Part shown: piece by piece, positions 57,796 through 64,000 of the stretch
Position numbering within the stretch: the first letter of the stretch is position 1
How the letters are laid out: each line of letters begins with the position of its first letter
Source of the DNA: Elusimicrobiota bacterium
Lineage (GTDB): Bacteria; Elusimicrobiota; Elusimicrobia; FEN-1173
Assembly: GCA_016722575.1 (NCBI GenBank)
Contig: JADKIY010000001.1
Coordinates: 1 to 64,000, forward strand
DNA: 64,000 nucleotides
Direction: 5' to 3'
The notes under the pieces: generated by a model
What the model was told of the DNA's origin: nothing
Database searches by the model: none
The model's input: only the letters and a program-made list of their open reading frames with translations
Position numbers and translations under genes: made by a program

Positions 57796-58584
57796 CTACC
57801 GTTTCGCCGCCGGACTCGCGGTCCGCGTCAGCACTTCCGGCCCGTCCGCGGTGATCGCCACCGTGTGCTCGAAATGGGCCGAGGGCCGCCGGTCGTCGGT
57901 GATCACCGTCCAGCCGTCGCTCAAGACGCGCACTTTGTGCGTGCCCAGGTTGAACATGGGCTCCAGCGCCAGGACCAGCCCCGCTTCCAGCCGCAGGCCG
58001 GTGCCGGCCGTTCCGTAATTGGGCACCGCGGGCTCCTCGTGCATTTGCCGCCCGATGCCGTGGCCCACAAAATCCCGCACCACGCCGTAGCCCCGGGCGT
58101 CGGCCACGGCCTGAATCGCGTGGGAGATGTCCCCCAACCGATTGCCGACCCGGGCCTGGGCGATGCCCCGTTCCAGGGACTCCGCCGTCGCGTTCAAAAG
58201 ATCCGTCCACGCGGGGTCCACCCGCCCCACCGCGAAGGTGGCGGCCGTGTCCCCCACAAATCCGTCCAGGGTGGCGCCCACGTCGATCCCGACGATGTCG
58301 CCCTCTTTCAGGACGCGCTGGGCGCTCGGGATGCCGTGCACCACTTCCTCGTTGATCGAGGCGCAGATGCTGGCGGGGTAGCCCCGGTAGCCCACAAAGG
58401 TCGGGATCCCGCCTTCCGCGCGGATCGCCTTTTCGGCGATCCGGTCCAACTCTTTCGTCGTGACGCCGGGGGCCACCGCGCGCCCCGCTTCCGCCAGGGC
58501 TTTTCCCGCCAAGGCGCCCGCCCGCCGCATGCGGGCGAGGTCGGACGCCGACTTCAGTTCAATCCGTCGTGCGGCGTCCGCCAC
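57796..58584 (-). CDS. map: Methionine aminopeptidase type I
   Basis: 262 residues from GTG 58584, three bases after adk. YPASICASINEEVVHGIPS, VGIDVGATLDGFVGDTAATF (Asp metal ligands), FVGHGIGRQMHEEPAVPN (His) and LVLALEPMFNLG (Glu) make a complete metal site. It removes the initiator Met. Confidence 0.97.
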   Translation of the reverse strand: MADAARRIELKSASDLARMRRAGALAGKALAEAGRAVAPGVTTKELDRIAEKAIRAEGGIPTFVGYRGYPASICASINEEVVHGIPSAQRVLKEGDIVGIDVGATLDGFVGDTAATFAVGRVDPAWTDLLNATAESLERGIAQARVGNRLGDISHAIQAVADARGYGVVRDFVGHGIGRQMHEEPAVPNYGTAGTGLRLEAGLVLALEPMFNLGTHKVRVLSDGWTVITDDRRPSAHFEHTVAITADGPEVLTRTASPAAKR

Positions 58585-58587
58585 CGC

Positions 58588-59244
58588 TCACGCCTTGGGC
58601 AGAGCGTCCAACAGGGCGAAAATGGACCGCTGAACGTCCGCCACCGACTGGGCGGCCGAAATCTTCTCCAACACCCCGAGGCCCCGGTAATAGGAAATCA
58701 GGGGCTCGGTCAAATTGTTGTACACCACCAGGCGCTTCTCGACGGTGTCGGGGCGGTCGTCCTCCCGCTGGAGGATCTTTTCGCCTTCCACGTCGCAGAC
58801 GTCGCCCCGACGGGGCGCCTGGGTGAGCAGGTTGTAGACCTTCCCGCATTTCGGGCAGGAGCGGCGGCTGGAGAGGCGCTGGACCACTTCTTTTTCCGAC
58901 AAATCCATGTAAAGAACCTTGTCCAGGGTGCGGTGGGCGCCGTTCAGGAAAGCGTCCAACCCTTCGGCCTGGGACACCGTTCGGGGAAAGCCGTCCAGGA
59001 TGAAGCCGGGCGCGCAATCCGCCGCGGCCAGACGGGCCGTGACGATCTCCAGCACCAGCTCGTCGGGCACCAGGCGGCCGGAGCTCACGTACTGCTGCAC
59101 CTTGAGGCCCAGGTCCGAGGAGGTCGCCATCTCGTGGCGGAAAATGTCCCCCGTGGAAATGTGCGGCACGCCGTAGCGGGCGGAAAGCGGTTTGGCCTGG
59201 GTGCCTTTTCCCGAACCGGGGGCGCCCAACAGGACGATGTTCAT
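58588..59244 (-). CDS. adk: Adenylate kinase
   Basis: 218 residues. IVLLGAPGSGKGTQAKPL is the P-loop and FILDGFPRTVSQAEGLDAF the AMP site. The LID holds CPKCGKVYN with a later CDVEG, a zinc-type lid with three Cys visible and Asp or Cys as the fourth ligand. Confidence 0.97.
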   Translation of the reverse strand: MNIVLLGAPGSGKGTQAKPLSARYGVPHISTGDIFRHEMATSSDLGLKVQQYVSSGRLVPDELVLEIVTARLAAADCAPGFILDGFPRTVSQAEGLDAFLNGAHRTLDKVLYMDLSEKEVVQRLSSRRSCPKCGKVYNLLTQAPRRGDVCDVEGEKILQREDDRPDTVEKRLVVYNNLTEPLISYYRGLGVLEKISAAQSVADVQRSIFALLDALPKA

Positions 59245-59266
59245 TGTTTCCCTCCAGAGGAAAAAA

Positions 59267-60607
59267 TCACTGGGAAGCGGCGCCCACGTTGAACCAGCGC
59301 CCCTTGACCCGCCCGGCCTTTGAAAAGCCCTCGTAGTGCCGCATGATCAAATGGGATTCCAGTTGACCCACGGTGTCGAGCGCCACGCCCACGACGATCA
59401 AAATCGACGTGCCGCCGAAGCTGAACGGCGTGTTGAAAAATCGCTGCAGCAGGTCCGGCAGGATCGCCAGGGCGGCCACGAAGACCGCGCCGCCCAAGGT
59501 CACCCGGGCCAGGACCGTGCTGATGTGGGCCGCCGTCGGTTCGCCCGGCCGGATGCCCGGGATGAAGGCGCCCGCCTTCTTCAGGTTGTCGGCCATGTCG
59601 ATGGGGTTGATCGAGACCGAGTTGTAAAAATAGCAAAAGAAAATGATCAGGCCCGCGTAGAGCACTTCGTACCACCAGGCCCGGTGGTTCCAAAATTCGA
59701 GGACTTTCTTGGCCCAGGCGCCGTCGTGGTTGAAAGACGCCACGGTCACCGGGACGCTCAGGAGCGAAATGGCGAAGATCACCGCGATCACGCCGGACTG
59801 GTCCACCTTGAGCGGCAAAAACGTGCTGGCCCCGCCGAACATCCGGCGGCCCACCATGCGGCGGGCGTGCTGGACGGGGATCTTGCGCTGGGCCGTTTCC
59901 ACCCAGACCACCAGGCCCATGACGACGACGATGAAGGCGCCGATGGCCACCGCGCCCACCAGGGAGCGCTGTTGGAGCTGGAACACGTCGGTCACCAAAT
60001 TGCGGACGGCGCCGGGCAGGCGGTCGACGATGCCGGTGAAAATCATGAGGGAGGTGCCGTTGCCGATGCCGCGCTCGGTGATCTGCTCGCCCAGCCACAT
60101 CATGAAGATCGTCCCGGTGGCCAGGGTGACGACCGTGGTGAACATGAAAAGAGCGCCCGGGTCCCGCACCACGGGAATGTCGCCCGGCAGTTGGATCTTG
60201 GTGATCAGCGTCGTCAACCCGAAGGACTGGATCAACGCCAAAAAGAGGGTGAAGTACCGCGTGATCTGGTTGAGTTTTTTCCGCCCCGTCTCGCCTTCCT
60301 TGGCCAGGCGGTCCAAATAGGGAATGACGTGGGCGCCCTGCAGCAGGCTCATGATGATGGAGGAGTTGATGTAGGGCACCACCCCCATGGCCAGAATCGA
60401 CATGCGGCCCAGGGCGCCGCCCGAGAACATGTCGAGGAAACCCAGGAACGCGTTGGACTGGGATTTAAAGAGCTGTTGAAGGGCCGCCGCCTCGATCCCC
60501 GGAATGGGGATGGCGACGCCGACGCGGTAAATCGCCAAAATCCCCAGGGTGAAGAAGACCCGCTTGCGCAGGTCGGGAATTTTGAAAACGTCCGCGAAGG
60601 TTTGCAT
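59267..60607 (-). CDS. secY: Preprotein translocase subunit SecY
   Basis: 446 residues with ten membrane helices. RVGVAIPIPGIEAAALQQLF, MGVVPYINSSIIMSLLQ, GIGNGTSLMIFTGIVDRLP and INPIDMADNLKKAGAFIPGI are family signatures. Forms the SecYEG channel. It follows rplO after 12 bases. Confidence 0.98.
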   Translation of the reverse strand: MQTFADVFKIPDLRKRVFFTLGILAIYRVGVAIPIPGIEAAALQQLFKSQSNAFLGFLDMFSGGALGRMSILAMGVVPYINSSIIMSLLQGAHVIPYLDRLAKEGETGRKKLNQITRYFTLFLALIQSFGLTTLITKIQLPGDIPVVRDPGALFMFTTVVTLATGTIFMMWLGEQITERGIGNGTSLMIFTGIVDRLPGAVRNLVTDVFQLQQRSLVGAVAIGAFIVVVMGLVVWVETAQRKIPVQHARRMVGRRMFGGASTFLPLKVDQSGVIAVIFAISLLSVPVTVASFNHDGAWAKKVLEFWNHRAWWYEVLYAGLIIFFCYFYNSVSINPIDMADNLKKAGAFIPGIRPGEPTAAHISTVLARVTLGGAVFVAALAILPDLLQRFFNTPFSFGGTSILIVVGVALDTVGQLESHLIMRHYEGFSKAGRVKGRWFNVGAASQ

Positions 60608-60619
60608 GGATCGGCCGGG

Positions 60620-61084
60620 TTATTTCGAAGCGGGAACGAGTTCCGCTTTGCCGCCGGCCGATTCGATCTTTTTCTTGGCGCCCGCCGAGAAGGCGTTGGC
60701 CTTCACGTGGTAGGCCCGGGACAGATCGCCGTCCCCCAAAATTTTAATCGGCCCGCGGGAGCGGACCAGCCCGACGGCCCGCAGGGACTCGGGCGTCACG
60801 TCGCCGGCTTTGGCGAAAAAGGTCATCAAGTCGCCGACGTTGACCAGCTCGTAGCTTTTGCGGAACGCCGTGTTGTTGAAGCCGCGTTTCGGGATGCGGC
60901 GGATGAGCGGGATCTGGCCGCCTTCGAAGCCCGGGCGCATGGACGAATCGCCGGAGCGCGCGGTCTGGCCTTTGAACCCCCGGGTGGAGCCTTTGCCCCC
61001 GTGGCCGGAGCCTTCGCCCCGACCCACGATTTTGCGGCGGTGCCGGGACCCCGGCGCGGGTTTGATGCTGGTGATGCGAATCAT
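60620..61084 (-). CDS. rplO: 50S ribosomal protein L15
   Basis: 154 residues from ATG 61084. Conserved RRKIVGRGEGSGHGGKGSTR, RPGFEGGQIPLIRRIPKRGF and ILGDGDLSRAYHVKANAFS. It follows rpsE after only 11 bases, leaving no room for rpmD. Confidence 0.97.
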   Translation of the reverse strand: MIRITSIKPAPGSRHRRKIVGRGEGSGHGGKGSTRGFKGQTARSGDSSMRPGFEGGQIPLIRRIPKRGFNNTAFRKSYELVNVGDLMTFFAKAGDVTPESLRAVGLVRSRGPIKILGDGDLSRAYHVKANAFSAGAKKKIESAGGKAELVPASK

Positions 61085-61095
61085 AATCGGCCTCG

Positions 61096-61617
61096 TTAGA
61101 CGCCCGCCGGAGCGGGAGCGGCGGTCGACGTCGGGAGCGTTTTGCCCCGCAGACGGGCCACGTCTTCTTTCGTTTGGAGATTCTTGAGCGCTTCGATGGT
61201 GGCGTACACCACGTTGAACGGGTTGGCGCTCCGCAGGGACTTGGTGAGCACGTCCCGGACGCCGACGGCTTCCAGCACCGCGCGGACGCTGCCGCCCGCG
61301 ATGACGCCGGTGCCCGGGGCGGCGGGCTTGATCAACACCGTGCCGGCGCCGAAAATGCCGGTCACTTCGTGGGGAATCGTCGCGCCGTTCAAAGGGGCGC
61401 GGATGATGGCTTTCTTCGCGTGCGTAACCGCCTTTTGGATCGCGGCCTGGACTTCCTTGGCCTTGCCCATGGCGGCCCCGACGTGGCCGGCCTGGTCGCC
61501 GACCACCACCAACGCGTTGAAGGAAAATCGTTTGCCGCCCTTCACGACTTTGGCCACCCGGTTGATGGCCACGACGGTCTCTTTCAGATTCAAGCTGTTT
61601 GCATCGATTCGCGCCAC
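61096..61617 (-). CDS. rpsE: 30S ribosomal protein S5
   Basis: 173 residues. LKETVVAINRVAKVVKGGKR, FSFNALVVVGDQAGHVGAAM and PAAPGTGVIAGGSVRAVLEA are the family signatures. Confidence 0.97.
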   Translation of the reverse strand: MARIDANSLNLKETVVAINRVAKVVKGGKRFSFNALVVVGDQAGHVGAAMGKAKEVQAAIQKAVTHAKKAIIRAPLNGATIPHEVTGIFGAGTVLIKPAAPGTGVIAGGSVRAVLEAVGVRDVLTKSLRSANPFNVVYATIEALKNLQTKEDVARLRGKTLPTSTAAPAPAGV

Positions 61618-61628
61618 GCGTGATCTCC

Positions 61629-61988
61629 TTAAAACTGCAGTCCGGCGGCGCGGGCGCCGTCGGCGACCGCTTTGATCCGTCCGTGGTAGGGCCGGCCGCC
61701 CCGGTCGAAAACAACCTGGGAGATGTTGAGGCCCTTGGCGCGTTCCCCGATGGAACGCCCGATTTTCTCGGCGGCCGACACCGTGGCCCCGAGGACTTTC
61801 TTGTCGCCCGGCATGACCGACGAGGCCGCGGCCAGCGTCTTGCCGGCCACGTCGTCGATGATTTGGGCGTAAATGTGCTTCTGCGAACGGAACACCGACA
61901 GGCGCGGTCGCGCCGCGGTGCCGAACACTTTCGCGCGGGTGCGCGCCTTGCGGAACGCGTAGCGCGCTTGGGGGGTCTTGAGGCTCAT
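61629..61988 (-). CDS. rplR: 50S ribosomal protein L18
   Basis: 119 residues. RPRLSVFRSQKHIYAQIIDD and VVFDRGGRPYHGRIKAVADG with the C-terminal GARAAGLQF. ATGA overlap with rplF. Confidence 0.97.
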   Translation of the reverse strand: MSLKTPQARYAFRKARTRAKVFGTAARPRLSVFRSQKHIYAQIIDDVAGKTLAAASSVMPGDKKVLGATVSAAEKIGRSIGERAKGLNISQVVFDRGGRPYHGRIKAVADGARAAGLQF

Positions 61989-62569
61989 TTCTTGGCTCCT
62001 CCCGCTCCGCCCGCCGCGCCGGCGGCGGCTTTGCCGGCTTTGCGCCGCACCACTTCGTTGGCGTAGCGGATGCCCACGGGTTCGTTGTTGGCCCAGTAGA
62101 CGCCGGGCTTTCGAAATTCGCGGATCTCGGCGGCCACTTGGCCGACCAGCTCCTTGTCGGCCCCCTGCACGAGGATCGTCGTCTGTTTCGCGTCGACCGT
62201 CAGCTTGATGCCGGCGGGCACGGTGTACTCGATGGGGTGGGAATACCCCAGCGTCATGTGCAAATGGCTGCCCGTCAACGTGGCGCGGAAACCGACGCCG
62301 CCGATGCGGAGCTCCTTCTGAAATCCTTTGGCCGTGCCTTCCACCATGTTGAGCAGAAGCTTGCGGAGCGTGCCGTGCAGCGCCCGCTGGGTGGTGCTGT
62401 CGTTGGCCCGGGCCACCGTCAGGACGGCGCCGTCCACCTTGGCGGAAATGCCCTGGGGGAGCGCCCGCGTGAGCGTGCCCAGGGGGCCGGCCACGCTGAC
62501 GTTCGTTCCGTCGACGGAGACTTTGACCTTCTCCGGAATGGCGATGGGTTTGCGACCGAGGCGGCTCAC
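61985..62569 (-). CDS. rplF: 50S ribosomal protein L6
   Basis: 194 residues from GTG 62569. GRKPIAIPEKVKVSVDGTNV at the start and FRKPGVYWANNEPVGIRYAN near the end (the usual KGKGIRYxxE is slightly changed). The C-terminus carries an Ala/Gly-rich tail. Confidence 0.96.
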   Translation of the reverse strand: MSRLGRKPIAIPEKVKVSVDGTNVSVAGPLGTLTRALPQGISAKVDGAVLTVARANDSTTQRALHGTLRKLLLNMVEGTAKGFQKELRIGGVGFRATLTGSHLHMTLGYSHPIEYTVPAGIKLTVDAKQTTILVQGADKELVGQVAAEIREFRKPGVYWANNEPVGIRYANEVVRRKAGKAAAGAAGGAGGAKK

Positions 62570-62573
62570 GGGA

Positions 62574-62969
62574 TCACCACACCTGGGCGAGGACTTCGCC
62601 GCCCAGCTTCGCTTTGCGCGATTGGCGGTCGGTCATCAGGCCCTTGGACGTCGACACGATGGAAATGCCCAGCCCGCCGCGCAGTTTGCCCAGCTTCTCG
62701 TAGCCTTTGTACTGGCGGAGGCCGGGACGGGAAATGCGCTTGACCCCGCGGATGACGCGGGTCTTGTTCGGGAGGTACTTCATGAAAAGGCGAAGGACGC
62801 CCTGCTTGCGGTCCGGGAGCACCTTGTAGTCGGCGATGTACCCTTCTTCCTTCAAGATATGGGCCACTTCCTTCTTCAGGCTCGACGACGGAAGGTCGAT
62901 GCGTTCCATAAATTTATGGTTCGCGTTGGTGATCATGGCAAACATGTCGCTGACGGGATCAAAACTCAT
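62574..62969 (-). CDS. rpsH: 30S ribosomal protein S8
   Basis: 131 residues. DPVSDMFAMITNANHKFMER, KRISRPGLRQYKGYEKLGKL and GLGISIVSTSKGLMTDRQSR are conserved. Confidence 0.97.
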   Translation of the reverse strand: MSFDPVSDMFAMITNANHKFMERIDLPSSSLKKEVAHILKEEGYIADYKVLPDRKQGVLRLFMKYLPNKTRVIRGVKRISRPGLRQYKGYEKLGKLRGGLGISIVSTSKGLMTDRQSRKAKLGGEVLAQVW

Positions 62970-62998
62970 AACTCATCGTCTCTCTTTGTGTGAAGTAA

Positions 62999-63184
62999 CT
63001 ACCAACTGGATTTCGTGACGCCGGGCAGTTCCCCGCGCAACGCCAAGGTTCTCAAGCAAATCCGGCACAACCCAAAGTCCCGATAGAAACCCCGGGGCCG
63101 TCCGCACAGCCGGCACCGGCTTCGGTGTCGGACCGCGAATTTCTGCGGTTTCCGCGTCTTCGCTACCCACGCCTTCGTCGCCAT
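62999..63184 (-). CDS. rpsN: 30S ribosomal protein S14 type Z
   Basis: 61 residues, the short zinc-binding form: CRLCGRPRGFYRDFGLCRIC supplies the two Cys pairs. Confidence 0.97.
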   Translation of the reverse strand: MATKAWVAKTRKPQKFAVRHRSRCRLCGRPRGFYRDFGLCRICLRTLALRGELPGVTKSSW

Positions 63185-63194
63185 CGGTGTCTCC

Positions 63195-63788
63195 TTAGTT
63201 CAAAGCCGCTTTGCGGTCGCGCTTGAACGGCATGCCGAGGAGAATCAAGAGCTCCCGGGCGGTGTCGTCCCGCTCGGCGTCGGTCACGATGGTGATGTTC
63301 ATGCCGCGCGCCTTGTCCGATTTGTCCAAACTGACCTCGGGGAACACGTACTGTTCCGTGAGCCCCAGGTTGAAATTGCCCCGGCCGTCGAACCCGCGCC
63401 GCGGGTCGAGGCCCTGGAAGTCCCGGATGCGGGGCATGGCCACGTTCACCAGCCGGTCCAGGAATTCCCACATGCGCGCGCCGCGCAACGTCACGCGCAG
63501 GCCGATGGGCATGCCTTCCCGAAGCTTAAAGTTCGAGATCGATTTTTTGGACCGGCGCACTTCGGCCTTCTGGCCGGCGATGGCCGACAGCTCGTCGGCG
63601 GCCAGGTCCATCACTTTGGCGTTTTCGCGCGCTTCGCTGACGCCGATGTTGAGGACGATCTTTTTGAGGCGCGGCACCCGGAAGGGGTTCTCCCAGGAAA
63701 ATTTCTTCATCATCTCCGGAACCACCTGCTTGTTGAAGGCGGTCTTGAGCCGGGGCGTGGGGGCGGTGCTGGGGGTGGCGGTGGTCAT
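63195..63788 (-). CDS. rplE: 50S ribosomal protein L5
   Basis: 197 residues. FRVPRLKKIVLNIGVSEARE, SKKSISNFKLREGMPIGLRV and DFQGLDPRRGFDGRGNFNLG are the signatures. An extra N-terminal 12 residues (Thr/Ala-rich) precede the usual start. Confidence 0.97.
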   Translation of the reverse strand: MTTATPSTAPTPRLKTAFNKQVVPEMMKKFSWENPFRVPRLKKIVLNIGVSEARENAKVMDLAADELSAIAGQKAEVRRSKKSISNFKLREGMPIGLRVTLRGARMWEFLDRLVNVAMPRIRDFQGLDPRRGFDGRGNFNLGLTEQYVFPEVSLDKSDKARGMNITIVTDAERDDTARELLILLGMPFKRDRKAALN

Positions 63789-63801
63789 GGGGTCCTCGAA
63801 C

Positions 63802-64000
63802 CTACCCGACCATCTCGCCGCAGTTGCGGCAGACGCGGGCTTTGGTGCCGTCGGACAAGGCGCCGGCCTTGGGCCGCGCGGTCCGTTTGCACTTGGGGCA
63901 AAGCAACATCACCTTGGACATGGGCAGGAACGCTTCCTGCTCCTTGACGCCGCCGGGGTTCTGGGGCGTGCCTTTGGTGTGCCGTTTGACCATATTGAGT
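63802..64000 (-). CDS. rplX: 50S ribosomal protein L24, 5' end cut by window edge
   Basis: The visible 66 codons end a normal L24: LNMVKRHTKGTPQNPGGVKE, then MSKVMLLCPKCKRTARPKAG and ARVCRNCGEMVG with two Cys pairs. An internal ATG at 63993 is not the start, since Leu-Asn precede it in frame as in other L24 proteins. Confidence 0.95.
   Translation of the reverse strand, partial: LNMVKRHTKGTPQNPGGVKEQEAFLPMSKVMLLCPKCKRTARPKAGALSDGTKARVCRNCGEMVG

Noticed and set aside
1..64000. CRISPR array, integrase attachment sites, prophage genes
   Set aside because: No regularly spaced repeats, integrase or phage structural genes were found on reading the window.

Overview
The window is GC-rich bacterial DNA in which every gene I can support lies on the minus strand, so transcription runs from 64,000 towards 1. 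Lipoprotein signal peptides, a Wzx-type flippase, MreBCD/RodA/PBP2 and large nucleotide-sugar operons point to a Gram-negative-type rod-shaped bacterium. The gene order and the REP-type transposase would fit an uncultured lineage such as Elusimicrobiota, but this is a weak inference. No tRNA, rRNA or CRISPR array was seen.

From 64,000 to 54,450 lies the end of the spc operon and the alpha operon: rplX (cut by the edge), rplE, rpsN, rpsH, rplF, rplR, rpsE, rplO, secY, adk, map, infA, rpmJ, rpsM, rpsK, rpsD, rpoA, rplQ. rpmD is missing between rpsE and rplO. From 54,433 to 47,263 follows a cell-shape operon, mreB-mreC-mreD-mrdA-rodA, then an RNase E/G gene. Next to it are two copies of a 60-bp double-hairpin repeat.

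From about 46,800 to 43,650 is a visibly more AT-rich accessory patch. It holds two small lipoproteins, a small membrane protein and a RAYT-type transposase bounded by perfect 28-bp inverted repeats. Next come a single-HKD phospholipase D-like protein and an unusually legible autoregulated GbsR/MarR-family unit (promoter and operator visible), followed by a protealysin-like M4 protease, a lipoprotein and a small helical protein.

From 39,400 to 1 runs a surface-polysaccharide region of about 35 genes, many joined by ATGA or GTGA start/stop overlaps. Sub-modules: (a) 39.4-30.4 kb, LhgO, nucleotide-sugar dehydrogenase, SpsF-like cytidylyltransferase, MocA oxidoreductase, DegT aminotransferase, epimerase, GNAT acetyltransferase, NeuB-type synthase and methyltransferase, a nonulosonate-like set resembling Bacillus spsC-F. 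(b) 30.4-23.2 kb, DUF4910-type peptidase, two AsnB paralogues around a WbpG/PseA-type sugar amidotransferase, and a hexapeptide acyltransferase. (c) 23-15.8 kb, flippase, two large putative glycosyltransferases and methyltransferases, including a broken one. (d) 15.8-8.5 kb, MocA, HisC-like aminotransferase, epimerase, methyltransferase, then two tandem CMP-sugar-synthetase-like domains, the second fused to a D-2-hydroxyacid dehydrogenase. (e) 8.5-3.5 kb, epimerase, HAD phosphatase and a CDP-glucose branch (rfbF, rfbG, RmlC-like epimerase, reductase) with a GT2. (f) 2.5 kb to the edge, a LegB-like dehydratase, a sugar nucleotidyltransferase and a truncated epimerase behind their own candidate promoter.

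The strongest second-look items are the cytidylyltransferase/dehydrogenase fusion with its adjacent frame disruption, the RAYT element whose repeat supplies a neighbour's start codon, the GbsR operator overlapping its own -10 box, and the double-hairpin repeats with compensatory changes.
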